Shown here in pieces: positions 54,869 through 64,000 of a stretch of DNA of 64,000 bases; position 1 is the stretch's first letter, and every line of letters begins with the position of its first letter. The translations under genes were made by a program, and so were the position numbers. The DNA lies in contig NAJO01000036.1 in NCBI GenBank assembly GCA_002077065.1, forward strand, positions 62,001 to 126,000, in the 5' to 3' direction. The notes beneath the pieces are model-generated. The model did no database searches and was not told the DNA's origin. It was given only the letters and a program-made list of their open reading frames with translations. This DNA comes from Cryoendolithus antarcticus. Taxonomy: Eukaryota; Ascomycota; Dothideomycetes; Cladosporiales; Cladosporiaceae.

Positions 54869-56278
54869 ATGTCTGTCAACGAAACCCTCGCGACAATCTC
54901 GCCTGTCACCAACCAGGTCATCCTCACTCGCCAACCTCCAACCGACGCCCAATGGACAGCCCTTTCCAAGACTGCCCAAGCAGCCTTCCTGAAATACCGC
55001 AAGTCCTCTCTATCACACCGCAAGACCGTGGTCTCGGAAGCTCTTCGCCTCTTGAACGATCGCCAAGATGAGCTCGCCAAGGAACTCACAGAGCAGATGG
55101 GCCGTCCCATAGCCTACGGCGCAAAAGAAGTCACCACAGCCGTGAGGCGCGGCGAGTACCTTGTGAAGATTTCCGAGAAAGCGCTAGCAGACACACCTGG
55201 CGAGGAAGAGGCTGGGTACAGGCGATGGATCAGGAAGACACCGCTGGGCGTCGTGGTTGTGCTGTTTCCTTGGAATTACCCGTACCTTACGCTTGTCAAC
55301 TCGCTCGTCCCTGCACTATTGGCCGGCAATGCAGTGATCATCAAGCCTAGTCCGCAGACTCCTGCGGTGGCTGAGAGGATTATGGAGATCTTCAAAGAGG
55401 CGGGATTGGAGGATGGGGTACTGCAGTATTTTCACTCGGGAAACATGAGTAAGATTGAGAAGCTAGTGCAAGCGGAGGAAGTGAAGCTTGTGTGTTTTAC
55501 GGGGTCTGTGGAGGGCGGGCTGGCGGTGCAGAAAGCTGTGGCTGGGCGGGTGGACTGCAGAGTCGGACTTGAACTGGGCGGGAAGGACCCGGCGTACGTC
55601 AGAGGAGATGTGGATATCGCATGGGCTGCGGAAGAGATCGTGGACGGAGCTGTCTTCAACTCGGGCCAGAGCTGCTGCTCACTCGAGAGAATCTACGTGG
55701 ATGCGAAGGTACATGACGAGTTCGTCAAGGAGGTGCAAAAGGTGCTAGCAGGATATCGACTTGGCGATCCGAACGATGAGAAGACACATGTGGGTCCTGT
55801 AATCAGTAAGGCGGCGAAGAAGCGGATACAGAATCAGATCGACGATGCGCTATCACGAGGAGCAAAGAACGCCACGCCCGAGAATATAACCTTCGCCAAC
55901 CCACCAGCGGATGGAAATTACATCCCTCCTACACTTCTCACAGGCGTCACGCACAAGATGCTCATTATGAAAGAAGAGACGTTCGGTCCTCTTATTCCCA
56001 TCGTGTCCGTCTCTTCGGACGAAGAAGCTATCTCCCTGATGAACGACTCGCAGTATGGGCTCACAGCTTCTATCTGGACCAAAGATGTCAAGAGAGGTGA
56101 AGAGCTGGCGGAAGACGTCGAAGCTGGCACAGTGTTTGTTAATCGATGTGATTACCCGAGTCCAGATCTGGCGTGGGTGGGATGGAAGGAGAGCGGGAAG
56201 GGGCAGACATTGAGCGTATTTGGATTCGAGCAGTTCAGTCAATTGAAGAGCTGGCATTTGAAGGACTACCCGAAATGA
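54869..56278 (+). CDS. NAD(P)-dependent aldehyde dehydrogenase family protein
   Basis: A 469-residue single exon, the usual ALDH length. It starts with ATG at 54869 (MSVNETLATISPVTNQ); the longer frame begins with TTG. The nucleotide-binding region contains VLFPWNYPYLTLVNSLVPAL and GNAVIIKPSPQTP. The general base is Glu 235 (LELGGKDPAYV) and the catalytic Cys is Cys 269 (NSGQSCCS). The later motif is EETFGPLIPIV. The wording (ISPVTN..., EQMGRPIAYGA, KDYPK end) resembles the succinate-semialdehyde/Sad-type branch. The substrate is not determined. No mitochondrial presequence is evident. Confidence 0.93.
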   Translation: MSVNETLATISPVTNQVILTRQPPTDAQWTALSKTAQAAFLKYRKSSLSHRKTVVSEALRLLNDRQDELAKELTEQMGRPIAYGAKEVTTAVRRGEYLVKISEKALADTPGEEEAGYRRWIRKTPLGVVVVLFPWNYPYLTLVNSLVPALLAGNAVIIKPSPQTPAVAERIMEIFKEAGLEDGVLQYFHSGNMSKIEKLVQAEEVKLVCFTGSVEGGLAVQKAVAGRVDCRVGLELGGKDPAYVRGDVDIAWAAEEIVDGAVFNSGQSCCSLERIYVDAKVHDEFVKEVQKVLAGYRLGDPNDEKTHVGPVISKAAKKRIQNQIDDALSRGAKNATPENITFANPPADGNYIPPTLLTGVTHKMLIMKEETFGPLIPIVSVSSDEEAISLMNDSQYGLTASIWTKDVKRGEELAEDVEAGTVFVNRCDYPSPDLAWVGWKESGKGQTLSVFGFEQFSQLKSWHLKDYPK

Positions 56279-56799
56279 GGTATTCATGTCACGCGAGACG
56301 ACGCACGCTGTGAGAGAGCGTGGTGTGAGGCGAGCGCATGAGACTTGAGGCCTCATCAAGGGTCTGGATGGGCAACGACACACTTCTGTACGATATGCGA
56401 CGAATATAGACGACCAGGCAGCAATCTAGCCTCAGGCATGCGAATTGTCTCGATAGACGACCTTGATCATGCTCAGCCTCACCAACGATCGACCACTGAC
56501 ATCATCATGCACCATGCATCCAGTGTGTTAGATACGACGTATAGTACGACATAATTAGTAACAATTCAACGAAGCTCTACATCGAATGTCATAAACGTCT
56601 AAGTCGCAACTCGAATGGCTTTAAAGGCGACTCGAACCCGTGTTCGACGTGCCTCAGATCGTGGGGCGGATCACCAAGATGTCCTAATCGTGTGATTGCG
56701 TTACTTTAAAAGCCACCCAGCCTGGACAAGGCTGCCAATGATACATGCTGGCTAGACTAAGTTATCTACATGGTGGTGAGAACCTAACTACTCCGTCAA
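56279..56799. other. Intergenic, 0.5 kb
   Basis: Upstream of the HET gene. A tRNA T-arm-like word (GGGTTCGAGTCGCC on the minus strand, about 56624) was inspected and rejected as a tRNA. Nothing else is seen. Confidence 0.4.
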
Positions 56800-58644
56800 A
56801 TGCACGCCTTTCAATATACACCACTCGGGACCGACGATAACATCCGCCTTCTTCGAGTCGATGGCTTGTCATCAGATGGCTCACTACTATGCTCCCTTAT
56901 CGCTGTCAACCGACGCAAGCTACCGGCGGGGATCGCATTCACAGCTCTGTCGTATCGATGGGGCGACCTGGACGACAAGGGCACTTTGCAGATACGTAAC
57001 CTGGATAACGCGACTAGTTGCGGCGATCAGTACTATCGCAACAGTTTACCCTTGGCGACACTGGAGATGCTCCTGGATATGTATGCGAACGGCTGGATCG
57101 CAGAAGCCTGGATCTGGCTCGATTACTTGTGCCTCCATCAGGCTGACACCGAGGAGAAGAATGTCCAGGTGAGACATATGGGCAGTGTATATGAGCTCGC
57201 AGAAAAGGTGATCGTATATGCGGGTCCTGAGCTATCCCACACTGGTCTCGCAGTGGCATTCTGGAACAAGCTGCATAGCGTATTCGAGAGTCTGCCCCAA
57301 AGGGACGAAGCTGGGAAGTGGATCTCTATATCGCCAGGCACGATACTCGAGACGACGCAGACCAGCTGGCGAGGACCAGAGTGGCAGGCACTGCTAAATC
57401 ATTTTCTGCGACCATGGTTTGGCAGGCTGTGGACGATACAAGAGGCTGTACTACCACGGCACGTCATCTTTGTCTGGGGTCGCTTTTCCCTTACTTGGGA
57501 CGAAGTGAGACGATTTGAAGAGTGGGAGCGGCGAGCCAGTCTGTGCCGACTAATCGGCGGAGGCTCGCGCTTCTGGACCGTCAGTAAAACCATCATGTCG
57601 CTCTGCTACTTGCGATCTAACAGAGCAGGCATGAGTAAGGGGTGGCAGTGCACCTTAGCTGGTGCGATCTCATCCTGTGATGGAGCTGAAGCCGCTGACC
57701 CAAGAGATCGCATCTACGGTCTATTGGGGTTGCTCTTCGGTCCTGATGGCGATCTGGGAATCCGACCCGACTACTCCGAATACAATACTGCTAGAGACGT
57801 GTATACCGAAGCCACGCGGAGATTCACGCTTCAGAGGGATAGTTTCGATATCATGTACTTTGCCGGTATCGGCTGGCCCCGCAAGATCTCAGATCTACCG
57901 TCGTGGGTGCCGGACTTCTCTGGAGCGCTCAATGGGTCCCCAGGAACTCATCTCAGGGCTGGAAAAGGACCAGCGCCGTGTATCATCAAGGCTCTGGAGT
58001 CCGAAGGCAACAATCTCACGCTCCAGCTCATCATTGTCGACCGGATTGCTGCTATACAAGACTTCAGTGCCGCGCCAGAATCTCATTTAGAAAGCCATGA
58101 TATCGCACCTGATCCTCTGGCAGTTTGGTATCTCAGTACCGCAATACAAGTTGTCTGTCAGCGTCATCCCACTCCATGGTCGACTGAATTCATCAGAGCC
58201 TTCTGGCTTACGCTCACGTTCAATACGACCTTGAACGATGACAAAAGCGACGGCAGCAGCCCTATGCCTGCAAGTTACGGTAATGCTTTTGCGTCTCTAG
58301 AAGTTGTGGCTAGGAGTGGCATTCTGCCGAGTGCTCCGTTTCAGCAGGCCTCGCAGGTGGACAGAGACCGGATGCTGGCTTGCGTGATGGGCCGGATGTC
58401 TGAGCATGCCATTTCTCTCCTTGGAAACGGCGAGCCTGCACTTGTACCCCGAATGGCGCGGACAGACGATGTGATCGCCGTGGCGCTGTGTGCTCGGGCG
58501 CCCTTCGTGCTGCGACCTAGCGGTGCTGTTGAAAATGGTAAGCGTGTATATCGCTTGGTCGGCACCTGCTACGTTCATGCGCTGAACGAGGGTGTACATG
58601 TCGCGTGCTCGAGAGGTGAAGTCGAAGAGGTTGTGTTGCGTTGA
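56800..58644 (+). CDS. HET-domain (heterokaryon incompatibility) protein
   Basis: A 614-residue single exon. The HET domain (about 45-235) shows all three classic blocks: FTALSYRWGDLDDKGTLQI, then AWIWLDYLCLHQADTEEKN, then MGSVYELAEKVIVYAGPE. The downstream conserved FLRPWFGRLWTIQEAVLPRH and DPRDRIYGLLGL are typical of the large fungal HET families. Such proteins mediate nonself recognition and can trigger cell death when incompatible hyphae fuse; many are uncharacterised. The C-terminal half (about 390-614) has no WD or ankyrin repeats that I can see. There is no HeLo, NACHT or other partner domain. No adjacent gene looks like a recognition partner. Confidence 0.93.
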   Translation: MHAFQYTPLGTDDNIRLLRVDGLSSDGSLLCSLIAVNRRKLPAGIAFTALSYRWGDLDDKGTLQIRNLDNATSCGDQYYRNSLPLATLEMLLDMYANGWIAEAWIWLDYLCLHQADTEEKNVQVRHMGSVYELAEKVIVYAGPELSHTGLAVAFWNKLHSVFESLPQRDEAGKWISISPGTILETTQTSWRGPEWQALLNHFLRPWFGRLWTIQEAVLPRHVIFVWGRFSLTWDEVRRFEEWERRASLCRLIGGGSRFWTVSKTIMSLCYLRSNRAGMSKGWQCTLAGAISSCDGAEAADPRDRIYGLLGLLFGPDGDLGIRPDYSEYNTARDVYTEATRRFTLQRDSFDIMYFAGIGWPRKISDLPSWVPDFSGALNGSPGTHLRAGKGPAPCIIKALESEGNNLTLQLIIVDRIAAIQDFSAAPESHLESHDIAPDPLAVWYLSTAIQVVCQRHPTPWSTEFIRAFWLTLTFNTTLNDDKSDGSSPMPASYGNAFASLEVVARSGILPSAPFQQASQVDRDRMLACVMGRMSEHAISLLGNGEPALVPRMARTDDVIAVALCARAPFVLRPSGAVENGKRVYRLVGTCYVHALNEGVHVACSRGEVEEVVLR

Positions 58645-59641
58645 ACATAACGATGAGCTTGACGCTACCACTGTCGCGTCGATGTCACTATGGCTGTACT
58701 GCACGTAAGGCGCGATACGCGCAATGCTGCAAACCAAGGACCAGTATCACCGTATATGTGCTCGCACGTACACCACGGGAGGTTCGAGGGATATCATCAG
58801 TGGCCAGGTTTCAAAATCCATATGCTTTCGTCTAAAAGAAGCTTACCTCCCGCGCAGTACCGCGATGAAATAGGCACGCGTTCGTACGGTGATATGCAAG
58901 GCATGTGGTACAGCAGCGGGCGGAGCTGCAGCCTCCCGCTCACGATGTGGAGGAGATTTGAGATGCGTGGCAAGTGCCGTGGACTCACGAATAATACGCA
59001 CTCATGATCCAGCACGAGCAGTGATACATCAATCTCGTGAGCTCACACCAAACGGACGCACGTCGAACCGCCAGTGTTGTAACAGTGTCTGGTCGTCATC
59101 GCTAGCAAGACATTGGGTTGCAAGCTCATGATGTAGACAAGGCCAACGCATTCCAACCCCTCGGCACTCACTCCACCCTCACAGGAATGTACCAACACCC
59201 TCTCACATGTAGCAATACGCAAGGTGAGCAAGCTGCCACGAGCTACGCAGCTGTCAATCTCCGACTAGGCAAGGTTTGCTCTTTGAATCTTCTCATCGTT
59301 GTCATTGCCAACCTGCGCAAAAGTCAGGAAGAGACGTCACCGTCTTCTCGTGATATTGAGAACGCCGTCGAACACGCTCCTTTCTTGTTCTGCATCTCTG
59401 CTGCCGCGTGTCTATTGCTTGCCTGAGCGTGTCATCACTCCTTTGCTCGCCTTCGGTTCCTTCGCACCCCCCAGGAGCTCTCGGAGCTGAAGCTGCAATT
59501 GTTCAAAGGACGTGAGACCTTATTGTGGCCATTACACTGGTCTCAGACATCTCGACACTCGCTTCCTTAGCGTTCGAGACACGCCAATATCTTCAGCGGC
59601 GAGCAGGCGGGTCAATTTCCTCTCCGAGATACGGGGACAAA
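58645..59641. other. Intergenic, 1 kb
   Basis: No supportable gene, RNA or repeat. A Leu/Ala-rich frame at about 59118-59426 lacks a good start and homology. Confidence 0.4.
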
Positions 59642-60378
59642 ATGATGGCATCATCATACAACCAGACCTTCGGCTCCAAGATGTCAGCCTTCTTCCGCTC
59701 TCTAAACTGCTGCGGCGGGTCCTCAGCAGACTCAGACTCGGACTGGGACGCCAAGCCAGCACTGCAAATCGTAAGTGCTCTAGAACTCGGTACCCATCCA
59801 TATGAACGTCCCGGGGACCTGCAAATAAGGAGATCGCCTTCTAGTCTACTCATACTGACCTATCTCACAAGTCTGCACCCACAAACTTCCGCCGCGAAGA
59901 TATCTCCATCCCCGGCCTTACGCCCGAACAACAAACCTTCATCCGCGCAAAAGCAAAAGCTGATGCCGAGCGAATGTACATGCACCTCCAACCCCTGCAA
60001 TCCTCACCCAGTACAAACTTCGCCGAACGTCCCGCACCATCCCTAAAACCAACCTTCGAGCAATTCACCACGCCTCGACCGGCACCATCGCCGGGGTTGC
60101 AGCATGCAAGCACTTTCAGTGGGTTGGTAGGGAGCCAAGAGAGCACCAGAGAGAGACGGGGCAGTTTCGGTGGGATTGGAGAGAGGGTGAGGGCGCATGG
60201 AAGGAAGATCAGTGAGGTTGTTGGGAGCGGGAAGCCGGCTGGGTATCGGGAGTTGGGGAGTGGGGTCGAGATGAAAGGGTTGATGGAGGCGCAGGGCGGG
60301 GAGGTGCGGATTGGCAGGGAGAGTTGGGGGAGCGAGGGGGAGGTTGGAAAGGGTATGGCTGAAGGCGGCAGGATCTGA
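59642..60378 (+). CDS. Small conserved-looking protein of unknown function
   Basis: The protein has 211 residues in two exons, 59642-59770 and 59872-60378, with a 101 bp phase-0 intron (GTAAGT, ACTGACC branch, CAAG acceptor). I do not recognise the family. The first exon has MSAFFRSLNCCGGSSADSD, whose paired Cys next to aromatic/basic residues could be palmitoylated. The second exon starts with APTNFRREDISIPGLTPEQQ and FIRAKAKADAERMYMHLQPL, a likely conserved helix, then a Ser/Gly/Arg-rich disordered tail. The join gives ALQI|SAPT. The start could instead be the inner ATG of MSAFFRS. Codon third positions change from C-rich to G-rich at about 60085. Confidence 0.65.
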
Positions 60379-60831
60379 GGCGAGATGAGTGTAAGATGTG
60401 ACAGTACGGGCATTGGTATCATGGCGTCTGAGCGGCTTCCTTGTAATCATGGCATAAAAAAGGGTGCAGCACTGTACCGTAGGGAGCGAGGAGTGGAATA
60501 TAGATCGGCTTTCGTTGTATGAGCCGCGGCCATTCGCTTTGTGGCAGTCGTTCGTGTGCTGCGTACATATCAGTCTTCAGGACTCCGTGCGGTGTCTAGT
60601 GCACACTACCTTCGTCTCACTGCCAAATTGCGTCTGCAGGCATGTTGGCTGCTGGTGCGCCTAGCAAATCTCTCCCTCGGCATTCGCCTCACAACATATT
60701 TGCGAGGAGCTGGCCAGTTGCGGTCCTTCCGTGTCGGCAGTAGCGCAGCCTCTGCAGGGGCCCGAGTCCCACAACGAAACGCTCGCCTATGATCTCTCTG
60801 CGTCTTCAATCTCTTATGACTTGTCAGGCTA
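60379..60831. other. Intergenic between convergent genes
   Basis: 450 bp of 3' flanks; I see nothing in it. Confidence 0.4.
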
Positions 60832-61715
60832 TCATGTCTCGTCCATGGCCTCCAAGTCCAGCACGGAAGCAGGTATTCTGCCTTCGCTGATGTCCTTCTC
60901 CAACTTCGCGATCTCAGCAAGCGACTTGGCGTTCTTGACAAGCGCTTCCATGCGAAGCTTCTCCTTGTCACTCAACTTCACCCTCTTCGCCGATGGAGCA
61001 CCGTTGGTCGTAGGTGCAGCAAAGCCGGCAGATCGTCCCTTCGTCGCAAGTATGGCCTTGGCAGCCGCCGAAGGCTCAGCCAGTGTCCCGAAGATCTCCT
61101 GCGCTTTCGTGCGCTCTGCTTGCTTGACTCGTTGGAAGTCTAGGAACCTGACTGAAGGGGCGAGGTAGAGTACCCAGTATCTGTAGTTCTGTGATTCCCC
61201 CCATCAGCTTTTGTCCTCATCGCCCAGATACGCAACAGCACTCACCTCCTTCCCGCACACCGGATTATCCAACAAACTCAGATGCACCAACTGCGCCCAC
61301 CCCTTCAAAACCTCCACATCCCCCAGCTCCCTCACATCATTCCCCGTCAACACCAGCGTCCCCAAGCTCGGCAAACTCTTCGCCACATTCCCTTCAATAC
61401 TCCTCACCCTGTTCCTCGCCACCAACAGCGTCTGCAGTCTAGGCGACAAGGGGAAGTTCGCGAGGACCTGGATCTCGTTGTCGGTCAGGTCGATGCACTC
61501 TACGTCTTTGGCGGCGCCGAGGTTCTCGATGGTGGGGATTTTGTGGCCTGTTGGGGGGAGAGGGGGCATGAGTGAGCTCTTTGGTGTGTAGTATCTGTTC
61601 TTTTTGGGGTGGGGAGGGGAATCTAGGGTTACGTACCGCGGAGGTCGAGTTCACGTTCTTTGAGGGGGTTAAGGTAGGTGAGGGAGGAGTGGATGAGTTC
61701 AGCTGTGAGGCGCAT
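60832..61715 (-). CDS. LEA1: U2 small nuclear ribonucleoprotein A' (leucine-rich repeat)
   Basis: The protein has 245 residues in three exons: 61637-61715, 61246-61547 and 60832-61188. The introns are 89 and 57 bp. It is the U2 A'/Lea1 subunit of the U2 snRNP, which pairs with U2 B'' and binds the U2 snRNA hairpin for branch-point recognition. It begins MRLTAELIHSSLTYLNPLKE, the canonical start. Leucine-rich repeats follow: IENLGAAKDVECIDLTDNEI, LSPRLQTLLVARNRV and SLPSLGTLVLTGNDV. The cap NPVCGKENYRYWVLYLAPSV carries RFLDFQRVKQAER. The C-terminal part is Ala/Lys-rich with a coiled segment. The length fits the family. Confidence 0.95.
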
Positions 61716-62095
61716 TGTGGCGGTGGGTGATGAGAGACCAGCGAGGAGCACGCTCTGGCTTGTGGTGAGGACGTGGGAAAGCAAGCTAGGTCAATGGCAA
61801 TGTGGCACGTGATAGCAAAGATTCTCACATGTCGAAGTGAACGTCAATTACTAGCGTCGGTCGCTGCCGGCGCTAGTCCTCCTCTTGCTCACATGCCATC
61901 TTCGTTCCACGACTTTCCTGATACAATCAAGACACACTCACACGACTTGATCCCACTCGACACTGGTAGCCGCGAACCCAGATATCACACAGCGGACAAC
62001 CAAGTAACAGTTGCCACACTGGACTGCGATAGCCTTACTACGACCAGCAACGATATCATATCCCCCTACCTCAAACCCCCAAGCACAACACAAGC
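61716..62095. promoter_or_regulatory. Divergent promoter region of LEA1 and DIB1
   Basis: 380 bp between the start codons of two spliceosome genes. A CACGTG E-box lies at about 61806-61811. No gene is present. Confidence 0.5.
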
Positions 62096-62527
62096 ATGGG
62101 CTCCGTCGTCATCCCCCATCTCGTCACAGGCTGGCACGTCGACCAAGCCATTATGTCCGAAGAAGACCGCCTTGTCCTAATCCGCTTCGGCCGCGACTGG
62201 GACCCCGACTGCATGGCTCAAGACGAAGTGCTTTACAAGATCGCCGACCGCGTGAAAAACTTCGCCGTAATCTACGTCTGCGACCTCGACCAAGTGCCCG
62301 ACTTCAAGCAAATGTACGAGCTCTACGATACGGTTACCATCATGTTCTTTTTCCGGAACAAGCACATGATGTGTGATTTCGGGACGGGAAATAATAATAA
62401 GTTGAATTGGGTTTTGGAGGATAAGCAGGAGTTGATTGATATTATTGAGACGATTTATAAGGGGGCGAAGAAGGGGAGGGGGTTGGTGGTCAGTCCGAAG
62501 GATTATAGTACGAGGTATCGGTACTGA
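62096..62527 (+). CDS. DIB1: Dim1/DIB1, U5 snRNP 15 kDa thioredoxin-like spliceosome protein
   Basis: A 143-residue single exon with the full, highly conserved sequence of the family: GWHVDQAIMSEEDRLVLIRF, GRDWDPDCMAQDEVLYKI, VCDLDQVPDFKQMYELYD, MFFFRNKHMMCDFGTGNNNK and a C-terminus SPKDYSTRYRY. It has a thioredoxin fold without the redox CxxC and sits in the U4/U6.U5 tri-snRNP, where it blocks premature activation. It is divergent from LEA1. Codon use is unusual: the first 95 or so codons end mostly in C, while from about 62381 most end in G or T. Confidence 0.97.
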   Translation: MGSVVIPHLVTGWHVDQAIMSEEDRLVLIRFGRDWDPDCMAQDEVLYKIADRVKNFAVIYVCDLDQVPDFKQMYELYDTVTIMFFFRNKHMMCDFGTGNNNKLNWVLEDKQELIDIIETIYKGAKKGRGLVVSPKDYSTRYRY

Positions 62528-62855
62528 GGTGGCGGAGGGGTGGTGCTGTTGGTGTTGATTCGGCTGGGAGCAGTGCAAGCTGACAACGGATGAAGGATCA
62601 TGTCTACGCGATGAGCGCGTGAGACTGGGCCCACGGATGGCGTCAGAGCGGCTCAAGCTCATGGGCAACGTGACATGGAGGAGTAACGACAGGCAGGTGG
62701 CACAGCATCAGGCTGATGGTCTCTGGCACACGACATGAACGAATGAAATGGGTTGGTCTTCCTCGATACACATCCTCTACATTGCGCCATGCTAATCTCT
62801 CAATTCCACTCGTAGCATACATGATCTGTACATTGTATTTCCACACCTCAACAGT
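62528..62855. other. Intergenic between convergent genes
   Basis: 330 bp; I see nothing in it. Confidence 0.4.
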
Positions 62856-64000
62856 CTATCTGTTGACGCCTGCCGCGGGTAGTGGCACAGATTCTGAATC
62901 CCCCAAGGCCATGGCTTCAGACAATAGCTTCTCCAGCGGCACGTCGCGGTGTTTGGCAGCAGTCGGTGATGTTGGCGGAGGGCGCTCGGCATCTTCGGTA
63001 GATGCACCTCCAAGCTTGCTTGCAGTGCTGTCGTCATCTGCAAGTATGTCGAGCTCCTCGGGCGCCTCGACTTCGATGTCCTCCTCGCTTACAAGCCGAT
63101 CGTCGGTGTTGTCGGGAACATTTTGCACGACGTCCCCGTCACCAAAAATAGCCCCGTGGCCTTCGCTAGTGTCAAGTCCGCTTGTCATTTGCCCATCGCT
63201 GTCTTCTGCTGCCGGGTCCACTACCTCGTCCTCGATTGCACTCTGCGCAGCAAGCACTTCGTCTCTATGCACCTGCTTCTGCCTCACTTCCGCAATCTTC
63301 CGCCTCTGCGCCTCAGTAAAGCTGAATTTATCGAGCACTTCTTCGATCTTCTGCTCAACCATATCCTTGACGTGATTCGCCAGTGCTCGCGTATTGAAGA
63401 TGCCAGCGAACCTGAAGCTCAACCACAGGTAAGCCACAACGCCTTTGTGAAGCGTCTCGAGTGACTTCAAATACTCCCGGTTCGGGCTCGCTTCTTCTTC
63501 GAGAACTTCGAGAGGAAGCTCGGGAATATCCGCTATGTTGCCGCCAGTTTGGCTAGCTATGATACGAGCGAATGCCGGCATGAGTGATTTCCACATCTCA
63601 GCATCAGTCTGGCTAGCAGGGCAAGCACAGATGATATTCCGATCCACGACTGTCAGGCCCTCGATCGGCTCTATCAGATCCGCTAACCATACATGATCTT
63701 TGAGAGCGCAGAGGTGGAAGCGCTTATGCATCATGCACAGCTCGTGCAGCCGCGTAAGGATGTAAGAGAAGGGCGTGCCGGGCGGGAAGTAAGAGGAGAA
63801 GCGCTCAAGCACTGGACTGGGAGGTGCTATGCCGGCGGAGAGGATGGGCTCGGCTTCGGAGGACATGGCGGAGCGGACGACGGGGAAGTCGAAATTTTCG
63901 AGCGTGGTCACTATGCCAACGTTCTCAGGTTCTGAGATACTGGGGGCAGGGTCGCCTTTGACTGCTGATAGTGGCTCGTCGGCTTTCTGCGTTGCTTGGG
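62856..64000 (-). CDS. SUV3: Suv3-type mitochondrial ATP-dependent RNA helicase, C-terminal part; cut by right edge
   Basis: The frame is open from the right edge to the stop at 62856, giving about 381 residues of the C-terminus. The apparent start at 63911 is a GTG inside a longer open frame, so it is not the true start. Conserved Suv3 C-terminal wording is present: ENVGIVTTLENFDFPVVRSAM, PPSPVLERFSSYFPPGTPFS, LIEPIEGLTVVDRNIICACP and SLETLHKGVVAYLWLSFRF, the SUV3-C signature. A charged Asp/Glu-rich tail with a coiled segment (KIEEVLDKFSFTEAQRRKI) follows. With the nuclease Dss1 it forms the mitochondrial degradosome. The helicase motifs lie outside the window. The acidic tail after about residue 230 is long and may be lineage-specific. 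Confidence 0.9.
   Translation of the reverse strand, partial: QATQKADEPLSAVKGDPAPSISEPENVGIVTTLENFDFPVVRSAMSSEAEPILSAGIAPPSPVLERFSSYFPPGTPFSYILTRLHELCMMHKRFHLCALKDHVWLADLIEPIEGLTVVDRNIICACPASQTDAEMWKSLMPAFARIIASQTGGNIADIPELPLEVLEEEASPNREYLKSLETLHKGVVAYLWLSFRFAGIFNTRALANHVKDMVEQKIEEVLDKFSFTEAQRRKIAEVRQKQVHRDEVLAAQSAIEDEVVDPAAEDSDGQMTSGLDTSEGHGAIFGDGDVVQNVPDNTDDRLVSEEDIEVEAPEELDILADDDSTASKLGGASTEDAERPPPTSPTAAKHRDVPLEKLLSEAMALGDSESVPLPAAGVNR

Noticed and set aside
56600..56700. tRNA-like T-arm (GGGTTCGAGTCGCC on the minus strand)
   Set aside because: The bases flanking the loop do not form a 5 bp T stem, and no matching anticodon and D arms could be placed.

Overview
The window is nuclear DNA of a filamentous ascomycete (Pezizomycotina). 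A Dothideomycete, perhaps of the Capnodiales/Mycosphaerellales group, is my best guess, but nothing here proves the order. The evidence is the density of GT-AG introns of about 47-60 bp with CTAAC/CTGAC-like branch points, a divergently arranged two-gene ATP-citrate lyase, a HET-domain protein, an NRC-2 type kinase, and protein families such as Met5-type sulfite reductase and Atp25. Genes are monocistronic. I could reconstruct exon structures for most of them, and each reconstructed reading frame closes.

Layout. 1-4.4 kb: acl2 (cut by the left edge) and acl1, transcribed away from a 1.6 kb shared intergenic region. 5.2-18 kb: a minus-strand block of a kinesin-4-like motor, a secreted pepsin-type protease whose single intron carries a foldback mobile element, an alcohol dehydrogenase, and a small four-helix membrane protein. 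18.5-21.3 kb: a DDHD-domain phospholipase. 28-32.7 kb: sulfite reductase beta subunit. 38.5-39.5 kb: an MDR quinone oxidoreductase. 40.4-42.6 kb: NRC-2/Fpk1 flippase kinase. 49.8-64 kb: a compact housekeeping block of a metallo-beta-lactamase protein, an N-terminal-only Atp25, mitochondrial ribosomal protein S5, an aldehyde dehydrogenase, a HET protein, a small unknown gene, the spliceosome proteins U2 A' (LEA1) and Dim1/DIB1 head to head, and the C-terminal part of the Suv3 mitochondrial helicase running off the right edge.

The accessory part is 21.7-49.5 kb. Scattered between the conserved genes are at least five loci of one divergent protein family that I do not recognise: member 1 at 24.1-25.3 kb (broken), member 2 at 26.0-27.2 kb (intact), member 3 at 34.1-35.9 kb (intact, minus strand), member 4 at 43.9-44.8 kb (broken) and member 5 at 46.0-48.4 kb (one in-frame stop). 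They share an aromatic/acidic N-terminus, in most cases a Cys-pair zinc-ribbon-like motif, and a C-terminal helical block ending in a Leu-Val-x-Asn-Pro-Asp-x-Tyr type signature. Two more fragments (21.7-22.2 and 49.0-49.5 kb) resemble the basic/acidic tail of member 5. This looks like a rapidly duplicating and decaying, possibly nuclear, family, and it is the most unusual thing in the window.

Functional links: ATP-citrate lyase supplies cytosolic acetyl-CoA. ATP25 and MRPS5 share a 172 bp promoter with a palindromic double CCAAT box and both serve mitochondrial translation. LEA1 and DIB1 share a 380 bp promoter and both serve splicing. No rRNA, convincing tRNA, CRISPR array or secondary-metabolite cluster was seen.
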